Of a DNA stretch of 45,921 nucleotides, positions 8,042-17,161 are shown piece after piece. Each line of letters begins with the position of its first letter. The first letter of the stretch is position 1. The notes below the pieces were generated by a model, which saw only the letters and a program-made list of their open reading frames with translations, was not told where the DNA came from and did not search any database. A program made the position numbers and the translations under genes. Origin of the DNA: Herpetosiphonaceae bacterium (GTDB taxonomy: Bacteria; Chloroflexota; Chloroflexia; Chloroflexales; Kallotenuaceae); assembly GCA_013821605.1 (NCBI GenBank), contig JACDGP010000034.1, forward strand, positions 1 to 45,921, given 5' to 3'.

Positions 8042-10816
8042 GTGCTGAAATCACCGTACAATCAGCCCATCACGCTGCTCTCGACCAAGCTCACTCCGCC
8101 CTATCTGCCACCCGCGCTGGTGCAGCGGTCCCGTTTGCTCAACGAACTGGAGGCAGTGCACAGGTATCCTTTGACTCTCATCTGTGCCTCGGCTGGAAGT
8201 GGCAAGACAACTCTGCTCGCTGCGTGGATCGCTTCAGCGGGAGAAGTATATCCTGTGGCTTGGCTTTCCCTTGAGGAGTTGGACAATGATCCCATCCAAT
8301 TCTGGGCAGCGTGCATCGGGACCTTGCAGACCCGTTTGCCGGGGATTGGGGAGATGGCGCTCGCTATGTTGCATGCGCAAGAGGTGCTCCCACTCTCCAC
8401 CTGCCTGATCGCCCTGCTTCACGAGCTAGAACAAGTGGGAAACGAGTTCATTCTTGTTCTGGACGACTACCATCTGATTGCTGACCAGACGATCACAGAA
8501 TCGATGCGCTGGTTGCTCGATCATCTGCCCGCAAACCTCCATCTGGTGCTTGCCACCCGCACAGACCCCGAGTTTCCACTTGCCCGCTTGCGCGTGCGTG
8601 GACAATTGCTTGAGATTCGCGACAGCGACCTCCGCTTTACACCACACGAGGCGAGCCGCTTTCTGGTCGAGGGGATGCGTTTGCCGCTCTCCCAAGACGA
8701 TGTGACTGCACTCCAGACACGTACCGAGGGCTGGATCGCCGGACTGCAACTGGCAGCGCTGTCACTGCGGAAGCGCGAAGACTCTGCCGCTTTTCTGAAG
8801 GAGTTCACCGGCAGCCATCGCTTTGTGCTCGATTACGTGCAGCAGGATATTCTCGTGCGCTTGCCGGACATGCTTCAGGATTTTGTGCTCCAGACCTCGA
8901 TCCTCACGCGCATGAATGCTGCCTTATGTCAGGCGGTCACGATGCTCCCGACGCAACAGGTGTGTCAAGAGTTGTTAGAAACATTGGAGCGGAGTAATCT
9001 GTTTGTGGTGCCGTTGGATGAACAGCGGCACTGGTATCGCTTTCATGATCTGTTTCGTGAGGCGCTGCTGGCACGGTTGCAGGCGACTGTGCCAGAGCTG
9101 GTGCCACAGTTGCACGCGCGTGCGGCACGTTGGTATGCAGGACAGAACCAAGTTCGCGAAGCGATCACTTACGCGCTGACTGCGCAAGACTTTGCGTTGG
9201 CCGCCGAGCTTATGGAACAAGCTGCTGCAGACCTTTCGCTGCGTGGTGAGGCTGCCACGGTGCATCGTTGGGTGAGTGCGCTGCCAGATACCGTTCTGCA
9301 ACAGCACGCTCGCCTCGCCCTCGACGCGGCGCTGCGCTTGCTGGAGACGCGCCATATTGCTATAAGCGATGTGTATCGCAGCACGCAGATCGAGGTCGAG
9401 CGAACTATTGCGCGTGTAGAGTCAATGCTTGGAGGTTTGCCCCACATCGAAGTGGCGTTCCTTCAACACCGCATTCACTTGCTCCATGCACTGATAGCGA
9501 CGCGATCGCTCCTTGTGCGATGCGATAGGGAGGGTATGCGGCTGCTCGTGCAGGAGACCGAAACGCTGGCCGATGCTGACGAAATACGCTGGCAGTTGGT
9601 CCCGCTCGCGATTGCCTTTTGGTACACCGAGTCCCTTTTGCGCGAGGGCGCGTTGCTCATCCCACGGCTGCTCCAAACAAAGCGTCAAGTGCTCGCTGCC
9701 GGCGACCAAGGGGCAATCCTGCGTGTGCAGCGTTGGCTGGCGTTTGCATACCTCCGTGCCGGACGGTTACGCTTGGCTGAGGAAGAATGCCTCCAAGCGT
9801 TGGCCTTGACCCACGCCATCGGCGAACACTCCTCAGCCACAGGCTACTTCTACTACTTTCTCGCAGCCGTGTACTATGAAACTAACCGGCTCCCCGAAGC
9901 CTTCAACGCCGTTCATGAACTGCTCCAGATCGCGCAGCTCTGGCAGCAAGCCGATCTGGCGTACGCAGCAAATGAGGAACTGCTGCGGCTTTCGTTGGCA
10001 AACGGCGACAATGCTAGCGCCCATGCAGCACTGGCCGAGCTTGAACAGCGTATGGAGCAGGAACGCCTTGCATCTCATGCAGGAACAGTCGCTGCGCTAC
10101 GAGCCCGCTACTGGCTGGCAACCAGTAACCTCCATGCAGCACGGAATTGGGCCAAGCAGGTCGTCTTCTCGCCCGAAACGTGGGACCCCAACCGCATATG
10201 GGAATTGCAGTTGCTCATTCGCGTATTCCTTGCGGACGAGCGGTACGCACAAGCGCTCGCACTGTTACATCAATACTACGCGTATCCTGATCGGCCAGGA
10301 GACATCATCAATACAATCGGCTTTTTGGCATTGCGCGCTGTTGTCCTGTACAGCACAGGACAAACTGAGCAAGCCCGAGCCACCACAATACGCCTGCTTG
10401 CCTTGACTGAAGCCGACGGCTATGTGCGTGTGTACCTTGACGCCGGCGAACCAATGCGCCGCGTATTGCAGGAACTTCGTGACACCGCGCCCGAGCATGA
10501 AAACGGTCTTGCTCCTGCTTCCGTCCCATTTGTCGCAAAGCTGTTGAGCATCTTTGAAACCGAAGCACAGCATGCTACGCCGGGTCTATACTTTCAGCCC
10601 AAACGTTTAGACGCTCTCGATGAGCCGCTCACCGGACGCGAGCACGAGGTATTGCGACTGCTCGTAGGTGGCGCCTCCAACAACGAGATTGCCGACACGC
10701 TCGTGATCTCACTAGCTACCGCCAAGAAGCATGTGAGCAACATCCTCGGCAAGCTCCAAGTCACAAGTCGCGCCCAAGCGATTGCCCGCGCCAACAACCT
10801 GCCTGACCTCGTCTAA
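8042..10816 (+). CDS. MalT-like LuxR-family ATP-dependent transcriptional regulator
   Basis: A regulator of about 924 residues with the large MalT/LAL architecture. It has an N-terminal STAND ATPase (Walker A CASAGSGKTT; FILVLDDYH resembling Walker B), a winged-helix region, a long helical TPR-like sensor region (about 350-830), and a C-terminal LuxR helix-turn-helix (LTGREHEVLRLLVGGASNNEIAD ... AKKHVSNILGKL). The family activates transcription after binding an inducer and ATP. The GTG at 8042 has AAGGA four bases upstream. An in-frame ATG at 8021 would add seven residues but has no ribosome binding site, so either is possible. It is divergent from GH2 and upstream of an MFS gene, so either could be its target. 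Confidence 0.9.
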   Translation: MLKSPYNQPITLLSTKLTPPYLPPALVQRSRLLNELEAVHRYPLTLICASAGSGKTTLLAAWIASAGEVYPVAWLSLEELDNDPIQFWAACIGTLQTRLPGIGEMALAMLHAQEVLPLSTCLIALLHELEQVGNEFILVLDDYHLIADQTITESMRWLLDHLPANLHLVLATRTDPEFPLARLRVRGQLLEIRDSDLRFTPHEASRFLVEGMRLPLSQDDVTALQTRTEGWIAGLQLAALSLRKREDSAAFLKEFTGSHRFVLDYVQQDILVRLPDMLQDFVLQTSILTRMNAALCQAVTMLPTQQVCQELLETLERSNLFVVPLDEQRHWYRFHDLFREALLARLQATVPELVPQLHARAARWYAGQNQVREAITYALTAQDFALAAELMEQAAADLSLRGEAATVHRWVSALPDTVLQQHARLALDAALRLLETRHIAISDVYRSTQIEVERTIARVESMLGGLPHIEVAFLQHRIHLLHALIATRSLLVRCDREGMRLLVQETETLADADEIRWQLVPLAIAFWYTESLLREGALLIPRLLQTKRQVLAAGDQGAILRVQRWLAFAYLRAGRLRLAEEECLQALALTHAIGEHSSATGYFYYFLAAVYYETNRLPEAFNAVHELLQIAQLWQQADLAYAANEELLRLSLANGDNASAHAALAELEQRMEQERLASHAGTVAALRARYWLATSNLHAARNWAKQVVFSPETWDPNRIWELQLLIRVFLADERYAQALALLHQYYAYPDRPGDIINTIGFLALRAVVLYSTGQTEQARATTIRLLALTEADGYVRVYLDAGEPMRRVLQELRDTAPEHENGLAPASVPFVAKLLSIFETEAQHATPGLYFQPKRLDALDEPLTGREHEVLRLLVGGASNNEIADTLVISLATAKKHVSNILGKLQVTSRAQAIARANNLPDLV

Positions 10817-10954
10817 TTCCCACCCCGGCTCGACGCCAAGATACTCCCTCAATAGTAGCCCTTTGACTACCGTACTCGCTGGGGACGGACGCTATGCTGT
10901 CCTCAGTGATATGCAAGGAGCACAAGTACGTAGAATTGCAGAAAGGACGAGGAT

Positions 10955-12190
10955 ATGCAGCTTTCCAATACAGACCAGGGCGACGACTATGCATCCAATA
11001 TTCCCCGCTATTTCGTGTACATCGCGCTCAAGGGCTTTGGCTTCGCGCCAATCGCTGTACTGTGGGTGATCTACCTGCAACAGCAGCGCGGCCTTAGTCT
11101 CGCTCAGGCGGCGCTCGTTGATGCCACCTTCTTTATTACAGCCTTGTTCAGCGAGGTGCCAACGGGCGTCGTCGCGGATAGATTTGGTCGGAAAGTCTCG
11201 CTTACGATAGGTGCAGCTTTGATGGCTGCAGGTGTCCTAGCATGGACGTTTGCGCCGACGATCCCACTGATCATGCTGGCCTACGCGGCGTTGGCAATCG
11301 GATTCACCTTCCTTTCAGGGGCGGACGATGCGTTCTTCTACGAAACACTGCAACGAACAGGACGGGCGAGCGACTACACCCGCCTTGTCGCACGCGCTGG
11401 TGCAACGAATGTTGGCGCGCTGGCGCTGGGAAGTGTTGCAAGTAGTCTGCTCGCCAGCGTTGATCTCCGCCTACCTTTCCTTGTTGCAAGTCTGAGCCTG
11501 CTTATTATGATGATAGTTGTTCTTTCGTTCAAAGAGCCCAAGATTATTGTATCTGATGAACAAGCGCGAACGTCGATTCGCCAGGTGCTGCAGCAATCGG
11601 TGACGCTGCTGCGCGATCGCCCAAGCCTGCGCTTTCCGATGCTGTATGTGGCACTCATCCCAGTTGCATCGGTGATCATGGAAACTCTGTTCTTGCAGCC
11701 GCAAGCACTGGCAGTGGGCGTGCCGCTTGCCAGTATCGGCATCGTGGCGTTAGCGGCGCAGCTCGCAAGCATCGGGGGTTCAATGTGGTCCACTAAGCTC
11801 AAGGGGCGCGTTGGCGAAGGGCGCATCCTCACCGCTGCTCCGGTCCTGATTATCGCCTGCTTGCTGCTCCTCAGCATCATGCAGCTCGCTCCCGCCTTGC
11901 TGTTTATTGCTGGGATCGGTTTTCTTACGGCAGTCGTGAACCCAATTGTCTTGAATCGCATGCAGGACGCGGTATCAGACGACATCAGAGCGACGACGCT
12001 TTCGCTGCAATCGCTGCTGTTTAGCCTGTTTCTGGCAGGTGCTCAACCGAGCTTAGGCTTTGTCGCAGACAGGTTCGGATTGCCTGCTGCTTATGTTGGA
12101 CTCGCCAGCGGTCTGGGCATTCTGATGCTGTGCTTGTTGTGGACGGGTCGCCAGCACGTTCAACAAGCCGAACCGCAGGCCGTTCTGTAG
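10955..12190 (+). CDS. MFS transporter
   Basis: A 411-residue major-facilitator protein with about 12 hydrophobic segments. The family signature after helix 2 is GVVADRFGRKVSL, and the equivalent in the second half is FVADRFGLP. A ribosome binding site (AGGACGAGG) directly precedes ATG. This single-domain size and the SEVPTGVVADRFGRK loop are typical of drug/metabolite exporters of the DHA1-like group, but the substrate is unknown. It follows the MalT-like regulator by 138 bases on the same strand; that gap has no obvious terminator, so shared transcription is possible. Confidence 0.85.
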   Translation: MQLSNTDQGDDYASNIPRYFVYIALKGFGFAPIAVLWVIYLQQQRGLSLAQAALVDATFFITALFSEVPTGVVADRFGRKVSLTIGAALMAAGVLAWTFAPTIPLIMLAYAALAIGFTFLSGADDAFFYETLQRTGRASDYTRLVARAGATNVGALALGSVASSLLASVDLRLPFLVASLSLLIMMIVVLSFKEPKIIVSDEQARTSIRQVLQQSVTLLRDRPSLRFPMLYVALIPVASVIMETLFLQPQALAVGVPLASIGIVALAAQLASIGGSMWSTKLKGRVGEGRILTAAPVLIIACLLLLSIMQLAPALLFIAGIGFLTAVVNPIVLNRMQDAVSDDIRATTLSLQSLLFSLFLAGAQPSLGFVADRFGLPAAYVGLASGLGILMLCLLWTGRQHVQQAEPQAVL

Positions 12191-12248
12191 CAGCGACCGT
12201 GTCTGCTCGATACACCGCTTGCATGTAACGTGGAACAGGAGGACACAT

Positions 12249-12482
12249 GTGCAGTATCACATTCGCATCAAAGGCCACTTGGACGTTGCTTGGCAGGGCT
12301 GGTTTGCCCCGTTGGAGATCGCGCACGAGCCGACGGGAACAACCACCCTATCAGGAACCTTGCCCGATCAGGCTGCGCTCAATGGCGTGTTGTTGAAGAT
12401 CAACCGGCTAGGTTTGGTGCTGCTGGCAGTTGAGAGTAGTGAAGCGCAGCCCGAAGCACGGGCTGCGCTAGAGAACACGTAG
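12249..12482 (+). CDS. Conserved small protein of unknown function (77 aa)
   Basis: A 77-residue soluble protein with no signal peptide. The pattern (YHIRIKGHLDVAWQGWF ... HEPTGTTTLSG ... DQAALNGVLLKINRLGLVLLAVE) matches, from memory, a common uncharacterised family in Actinobacteria and Chloroflexota with a bEWSDWF...GxTxLxGxxxDQAALhGLL core. The GTG at 12249 is preferred because AGGAGGA lies five bases upstream. A TTG start at 12219 is possible on length alone. It is often found near small oxidoreductases and regulators; here two DHFR-like genes follow at once. The function is unknown. Confidence 0.7.
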   Translation: MQYHIRIKGHLDVAWQGWFAPLEIAHEPTGTTTLSGTLPDQAALNGVLLKINRLGLVLLAVESSEAQPEARAALENT

Positions 12483-12527
12483 TTTCACAGCCTTAGGCGA
12501 AACGATCCTGAACCGAGGAGGTAAAAC

Positions 12528-13112
12528 ATGGGAAAGGTTATCCTCGACATCAGCATGTCGCTGGACGGTTTCGTAACCGCCGCGAATCGTCGTCCGGAGG
12601 AGCCGATGGGCGATGGCGGACAGCAGTTGCACGCATGGGCGATGGCTGATGAAGACACGCGCAACCACAAGCTGCTTGAGGATGCTGTAGCGGATGAAGG
12701 GGCGACTATCGCTGGCCGAGCCACGTACGATACCTCAGTACCTTGGTGGGGAGCGGATGGCCCGACCGGTTCCGCACGGCGTCCAGTGTTCGTCGTCACC
12801 CACAATGTGCCGTCCGAGACGCCCGAAGGAGGTGTCTACACGTTCGTAACCGAGGGTATCGAGCGCGCCTTGCACGAGGCGAAGACAGTCGCTGGAAACA
12901 AAAATATAAGCGTGATGGGTGGAGCAGAGATCGGGCAACAGTTCATCAGGGCAGGGCTCGTTGACGAAATCGTTATCCACCTTGTGCCCGTGCTGTTCGG
13001 CAATGGCACCCGGCTGTTTGAACATCTTGGCGGTGAGCATATGCAACTCGAAACCATCGAGGTGATTGAGACGCGAACGGCCATCCATCTCCGCTTCCAC
13101 GTCGTCAAGTAA
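12528..13112 (+). CDS. Dihydrofolate reductase-like (RibD C-terminal domain) protein
   Basis: A 194-residue NADPH-dependent reductase-fold protein. It starts with the family hallmark ILDISMSLDGFV and contains GATIAGRATYD, PVFVVTHN, ISVMGGAEIGQQFIRAGLVDEI and HLVPVLFGNGTRLFEHLG, the RibD_C pattern. These stand-alone proteins are usually annotated as DHFR family but seldom proven to reduce folate. The start is supported by AGGAGG seven bases before ATG at 12528. A second copy follows in tandem, 26 bases after the stop. Confidence 0.88.
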   Translation: MGKVILDISMSLDGFVTAANRRPEEPMGDGGQQLHAWAMADEDTRNHKLLEDAVADEGATIAGRATYDTSVPWWGADGPTGSARRPVFVVTHNVPSETPEGGVYTFVTEGIERALHEAKTVAGNKNISVMGGAEIGQQFIRAGLVDEIVIHLVPVLFGNGTRLFEHLGGEHMQLETIEVIETRTAIHLRFHVVK

Positions 13113-13138
13113 TCATGTTAAAAGGAAGGAGCATATTT

Positions 13139-13744
13139 ATGGGAACCGTCAAAACAGGACTTTCGATGTCACTCGATGGATTTATCGGCGGGTTGGGTGA
13201 TCAAGCGTGGCCAGTTCATGAGCTGCTCCTTGGGTGGAAGTTTGATCTCGCCAGCTTTCGCGAGCGTATCGGTCTCGAAGGCGGTCAGTCCACTATCGAC
13301 TCTGAGATCGAGAGCGAAGAGTACCTGCACAACGGAGCCTATGTTATGGGCAGGCGCATGTTTGACTCTGGAGAAGTGCCGTGGGGTGACAATCCGCCGT
13401 TCCATGCGCCAGTGTTTGTTCTCACCCACCACGCGCGAGCGACGGTGTTGCGGGAGGGTGGCACGAGCTTCATCTTCGTCACCGATGGGATCGAAAGTGC
13501 AATCCGGCAAGCGAAAGCCGTAGCCCAAGACAAAGATGTGTTCATTTCGGGCGGCGCGAGTGGCGTGCAGCAGGCGCTCAAAGCCGGTCTGCTTGATGAA
13601 TTGCAGCTTCATGTCGTTCCCGTGCTGCTCGGTGAAGGAGTCCGCTTGTTCGAGCATCTAGGCACAAAGCCGATTGAATTGGAACGCGTCAGCCTCGTTG
13701 AGGGCACGGGAGTGACACATTTACGTTTCCGAATCATCAAGTAG
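13139..13744 (+). CDS. Dihydrofolate reductase-like (RibD C-terminal domain) protein, second copy
   Basis: A 201-residue paralogue of the preceding gene. It shares the N-terminal KTGLSMSLDGFIGG, GAYVMGRRMFD, PVFVLTHH, VFISGGASGVQQALKAGLLDELQLHVVPVLLGEGVRLFEHL and a closing HLRFRIIK. The ATG at 13139 was chosen because AAGGAAGGA lies eight bases upstream; the frame opens at 13115 but without a ribosome binding site. The two copies have clearly diverged, so this is an old tandem duplication or a paired acquisition rather than a recent event. The substrate is unknown. Confidence 0.88.
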   Translation: MGTVKTGLSMSLDGFIGGLGDQAWPVHELLLGWKFDLASFRERIGLEGGQSTIDSEIESEEYLHNGAYVMGRRMFDSGEVPWGDNPPFHAPVFVLTHHARATVLREGGTSFIFVTDGIESAIRQAKAVAQDKDVFISGGASGVQQALKAGLLDELQLHVVPVLLGEGVRLFEHLGTKPIELERVSLVEGTGVTHLRFRIIK

Positions 13745-13766
13745 CCGATCTGATACCAGGACGAAC

Positions 13767-13865
13767 ATGGGCAAAGTTATTTCAAACGGCATCCACTTGG
13801 TTGGTCAGCTTGGCATGGAACCGAATGATCTTGAACGTCTGCACGTTACGGAGCTTACACAATGA
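13767..13865 (+). other. Short ORF fragment (32 aa) of unknown origin
   Basis: A 32-codon frame opens with MGKVISNG, as DHFR-like proteins do (compare MGKVI in the gene at 12528), then departs from that family. Its TGA overlaps the ATG of the next fragment. No ribosome binding site of note precedes it. It is probably a leftover of a third DHFR-like gene start fused to other sequence. Function is not expected. Confidence 0.3.
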
Positions 13866-14095
13866 CAACCGAGACACCAATCCCTAATTCGGACCTCACA
13901 TCGCTAGAGCGCCTAGTCGGCACCTGGCAAGTGTCCGGGGATGCCCAAGGACAGGTGCACTACGAATGGACCGAGGGCAAGTTCTTCCTCCTTCAGCACT
14001 TCGACCTTGTACATGGTGGCCGTACCATCAAGGGCATCGAGGTGATTGGCCATCTGCGCCAAGATCGGCGAGACATGGCAGTTCAGCTTTGTTGA
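13862..14095 (+). pseudogene. Truncated DUF1579-like/lipocalin-type protein, N-terminal remnant
   Basis: A 77-codon frame whose first 66 residues (SLERLVGTWQVSGDAQGQ ... HFDLVHGGRTIKGIEVIGHLR) match, from memory, the start of a common beta-barrel family of about 140-150 residues. The match stops abruptly at HLR. It is followed by an unrelated 11-residue tail and a stop, so roughly half the protein is missing. The DNA after the break (about 14060-14140) reads in another frame as a short unrelated C-terminal-like segment, which suggests a deletion junction. Confidence 0.5.
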
Positions 14096-14140
14096 GGTAG
14101 CGAGCCAACTGCGCAGGGGCATCAGATACGGCTTGTTGGG

Positions 14141-14599
14141 TTAGCGAGACTGGAACTGGACCTCTGGATAGTCCGATGAGGAACCTCGAAGCAGAGGTGA
14201 GGAGATACCTTTGAGGTAGGTATCGAAGAACGCCCGGGTGTAGTCGGCACTGATTTTAAGCCCGCGTTGACCATTGATCGGGCCAAGGCCGCCGAGCAAC
14301 TTTAATAAGGGTACGTCCATCACAGCATAATCGGCGAAGTTAAAATGGCGTGTGCCCGCAATCGTGAGTTGATAGCTGCCATGCGGGAGGCTGTCGAAGA
14401 CGTTCTGCACAGCATGGGCTGCTTGCAGCGCTGCTGCATCCGGTGGGCCGGCTGGCTGGCTCCAGATGAACATGAACGGCCGGTGCAGCCCTTGCTGGAC
14501 GACATCGCCGTACAGCGAGCCGTCGAGATCGACACCTGATAGACCGTCCTCCACGACCAACGCAAACCATATGTGATGTGGAGGTGCGTAGGCAAGCAC
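14141..14599 (-). pseudogene. Alpha/beta-hydrolase (PAF-acetylhydrolase-like), C-terminal remnant
   Basis: A 152-codon frame matching only the second half of a PAF-acetylhydrolase/dienelactone-hydrolase-like enzyme. It contains the acid-residue region VDLDGSLYGDVV, the substrate-pocket segment PFMFIWSQ, the catalytic histidine motif GTRHFNFADYAV and the typical closing segment TRAFFDTYLKGISSPLL. The nucleophile elbow GxSxG and everything before it are missing, and a TAG stop immediately precedes the first codon (a GTG). Without the nucleophile it cannot be an active hydrolase. It lies directly downstream of DUF1810 on the same strand. Confidence 0.65.
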
Positions 14600-14636
14600 C
14601 TAGGTGCAAGGGGAGTGCGCTATACCATCTGCATCG

Positions 14637-15122
14637 TTAGGTTTGTTTGTCGCTCGTATTGTCCCCAAGCTGCTCTAAGATACGGAGTGTTTCGCGATCC
14701 TGCACACCCTTGAAATATTTATCGAGGACGCGGGTAAAGACGGAGCCGAGTGGTGCAACATAGGCAAATAGGGTCATGGACGAACGAAGTTTCTTCTCGT
14801 CAGTATCAGAACGAAAAATCTGTAAAGCTGTTCGTCCCTCACAGGCAAGAATGGCTTGGGCACATTCCGTGAGGCGCGCTCCGAGCACCGGATGATTGAG
14901 GTATGCTCGGGCTTCGGCGATGCTTTTGATGGCGTAGTCTTTTGACATTGAACTCTGTCCCAAGCCTTCGATCTGCGGGAAGATATACCACATCCAGTGG
15001 CCCTTCTTGCAGCAAAGGCGTAACTCTGCGACAGCTTGGTCATAGTCGCGTTCTTGGGCACTGGTGAAACGATGTAAGTCAAACGGGTCGTCACGACTGG
15101 CGGTATCAGTTGCCTGTTGCAT
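14637..15122 (-). CDS. DUF1810 family protein
   Basis: A 161-residue cytoplasmic protein with the DUF1810 signature: DPFDLHRFTSAQ at the start, the strongly conserved KGHWMWYIFPQIEGLGQSSMSKDYAI segment (about 45-66), then a helical domain with GARLTECAQAIL and DEKKLRSSMTLFAYV. The family (E. coli YcgL-unrelated, calpastatin-like by name only) has no agreed biochemical role. ATG at 15122 is preceded by GGGAG seven bases upstream. It is the intact gene at the edge of a strip of broken genes. Confidence 0.85.
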   Translation of the reverse strand: MQQATDTASRDDPFDLHRFTSAQERDYDQAVAELRLCCKKGHWMWYIFPQIEGLGQSSMSKDYAIKSIAEARAYLNHPVLGARLTECAQAILACEGRTALQIFRSDTDEKKLRSSMTLFAYVAPLGSVFTRVLDKYFKGVQDRETLRILEQLGDNTSDKQT

Positions 15123-15227
15123 GCAAAACTCCCATGTTCTGCCTAATGCTCAAGTTCACCCGTCGCGTTCCTATCAAATGAGTGAGCGAGAACTCAGCAA
15201 TCGTAAGAATAGTACCATGACCATCGG

Positions 15228-16031
15228 TTATGAAGACAGAACAGCAGGCAATTCGTGCTGTAGATAGTGTAGGCTGTGCGAGACGCTCGTGATCGGCTCG
15301 TGCGGATTGTCGTGCTCAACGATATACCACTGGGCACCAGCATCGCGGGCCGCCGCCAGCACTGCTGGCCAGTCCAAGGTACCCGAGCCGACATCGGCCA
15401 TGACAATACCATCCCAGAGCGCGTCTTCCGGTCGCTCGCCTTGCGGTGCCAGGTCCTTCACATGCACACGCAGGCAGCGGCCGGCATAACGGTGCAGGAG
15501 CGCGACCGGCTCAACACCGGAGGATGCAATCCACGCTAGATCGGGCTCGAAGCCGACGCTCGGGCCGGCGCTTTCAAACAGCCAATCGAGCGCGAGTTGC
15601 CCGTCGAGATCGGCCATTTCCCAATCATGGTTGTGGTAGAGCAGGTGCATACCTGCCTCCTGGCAGCGCCGACCTAGTTCGCCTAGCAGCCGTCCGGTTT
15701 CTTGAAAGACGTTCGCGCGCCGTTCACCGCGCAGTGCTGGGATAAAGGGCACCACGAGTGTATCGTTGCCAATCGCTTGATTGAAGGCGATAATCTCGGG
15801 CATGTGGTTCTGGAGTGCGTCGAGTTGCAGATGGGTGGAAATCACACGCAGCCGGTGTTTGTCTAATAAGGCGCGCATCTGATCGACCGTGCAGCCATGA
15901 TCGCCGATGGTCTCCACTGCGGTGAAGCCGGCTGCTGCGACCTGCGCGAGCGTGTCATCAAAGCTGCCGGGCAAGGTGCGCAGCGTGTACATTTGGACGG
16001 CGATGGGCAATGATCGTTCTTGATCGGTCAT
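15228..16031 (-). CDS. Sugar phosphate isomerase/epimerase (xylose isomerase-like TIM barrel)
   Basis: A 267-residue AP-endonuclease-2/xylose-isomerase-like TIM barrel. Recognisable strands include VQMYTLR, GFTAVETIGDHG, LLYHNHDWE (metal-binding His/Glu region), VGFEPDLAWIASSG and LRVHVKDLAP, with GTLDWPAVLAAARDAGAQWYIVEHD near the end. Such enzymes isomerise or epimerise sugars or dehydrate inositol derivatives. It is the last gene of the carbohydrate operon, 34 bases after the Gfo/Idh/MocA gene; this pair is a frequent combination acting on the same oxidised sugar or inositol. AGGAG lies ten bases before ATG. Confidence 0.85.
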   Translation of the reverse strand: MTDQERSLPIAVQMYTLRTLPGSFDDTLAQVAAAGFTAVETIGDHGCTVDQMRALLDKHRLRVISTHLQLDALQNHMPEIIAFNQAIGNDTLVVPFIPALRGERRANVFQETGRLLGELGRRCQEAGMHLLYHNHDWEMADLDGQLALDWLFESAGPSVGFEPDLAWIASSGVEPVALLHRYAGRCLRVHVKDLAPQGERPEDALWDGIVMADVGSGTLDWPAVLAAARDAGAQWYIVEHDNPHEPITSVSHSLHYLQHELPAVLSS

Positions 16032-16065
16032 CAGTCAATTCTCCTGTCGGATAGTATGGGCACGG

Positions 16066-17139
16066 CTAGTCACGCATCAGGGCGATCATGTCGTGGAACA
16101 GCTCCAGGTCCTGCCGGAAGTCCGCCGGCGAGGTTTTCGGCGTCCGTCGCTCGACCACGTTCGTGTAGAATGCCTGCCACTCGGCCACGAAGGCATCGCC
16201 CCAGGCCGGCAACTCTGCCCGTTCAATGACCCCGCCCTGCCCGTTGGCTTCGGTGACGTGGACGCGGATCGGCAGGTTACGGACGTAGGGCGTATCGTAT
16301 TGCACGCGCAGGATACGTTCGTTGCCGTAGACCTCAAGATGTGCGTCAAAGCGAGGGATCGTATCGATGCCGGTCTCGTAGTGGCAGACGTAGGTGCCGT
16401 AGTCGAAGGCGGCGGAGAGATAGAGGCCGCCATGGCGCTGGGCCGCGTAGAGTACGCGCTGCGGCATGCCGAGAAGCTCGCGCATGGCGGAGATATCATG
16501 CGAACTCAGACCGAGCATCAGGCCATAGGCACTGCCCAGATCGGCGGATGCCTGGCCGAGTGCTTCAGACAGGCGCTCGGCGTGCAACCGTTGTCCAGCG
16601 GCGATTATGTCGGGCGGGACGTCAGTGCCGCGGATGACGCGTGAGGTGCCTTTGACAATCAGAGCATTTTGACCGATGACGTCGTGGGCTCGGGCGAGGC
16701 GGATCTCGCCCAGCTCGGGCAACAGGCGGCAGGCTTCGAGGAACGCCGGGGCGTAGCGGCGCATGTACCCGACTTGCACGGTCACGCCGGCGCGCTCCTG
16801 AGCAGCGCTGATCGCAGCGGCCTCGCGGAGCGTCATGCACATCGGTTTCTCAATCAGCACGTGCTTGCCCGCCGCGATCGCGGCCAACCCCACCTCCGCA
16901 TGGTAGGCCTCCGGGTTGGCGACCAGCACTGCGTCCACGTCGTCCTGCAGTAGCAGATGCTGGTAGTCGTGATGCAGGTTTGCCACCCGCCACTGCTGGC
17001 CGACGGCCTCCAACACGTGATTGCTGACGTCACAGAGCGCCGTTACGACGAACTGTTCATTGAGCTGCTCGAGGCTGGGCAGGTGTATGACCTGCGTTAC
17101 CTCGCCACAGCCCACGATTCCGATTCTCAGTCGTTGCAT
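16066..17139 (-). CDS. Gfo/Idh/MocA family NAD(P)-dependent oxidoreductase
   Basis: A 357-residue dehydrogenase with an N-terminal Rossmann fold (RIGIVGCGEVTQVIHLPSL). The family motif HVLIEKPMCMTLREA carries the catalytic lysine of EKP, and a C-terminal alpha/beta domain follows. Members oxidise sugars, inositols or related polyols. AAGGAG lies nine bases before the start. The gene follows the ABC permease by 22 bases and precedes the isomerase/epimerase. The context indicates catabolism of the sugar imported by the adjacent transporter; the exact substrate is not readable. Confidence 0.88.
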   Translation of the reverse strand: MQRLRIGIVGCGEVTQVIHLPSLEQLNEQFVVTALCDVSNHVLEAVGQQWRVANLHHDYQHLLLQDDVDAVLVANPEAYHAEVGLAAIAAGKHVLIEKPMCMTLREAAAISAAQERAGVTVQVGYMRRYAPAFLEACRLLPELGEIRLARAHDVIGQNALIVKGTSRVIRGTDVPPDIIAAGQRLHAERLSEALGQASADLGSAYGLMLGLSSHDISAMRELLGMPQRVLYAAQRHGGLYLSAAFDYGTYVCHYETGIDTIPRFDAHLEVYGNERILRVQYDTPYVRNLPIRVHVTEANGQGGVIERAELPAWGDAFVAEWQAFYTNVVERRTPKTSPADFRQDLELFHDMIALMRD

Positions 17140-17161
17140 CGTTGCCCACTCCTTCGTGTGG

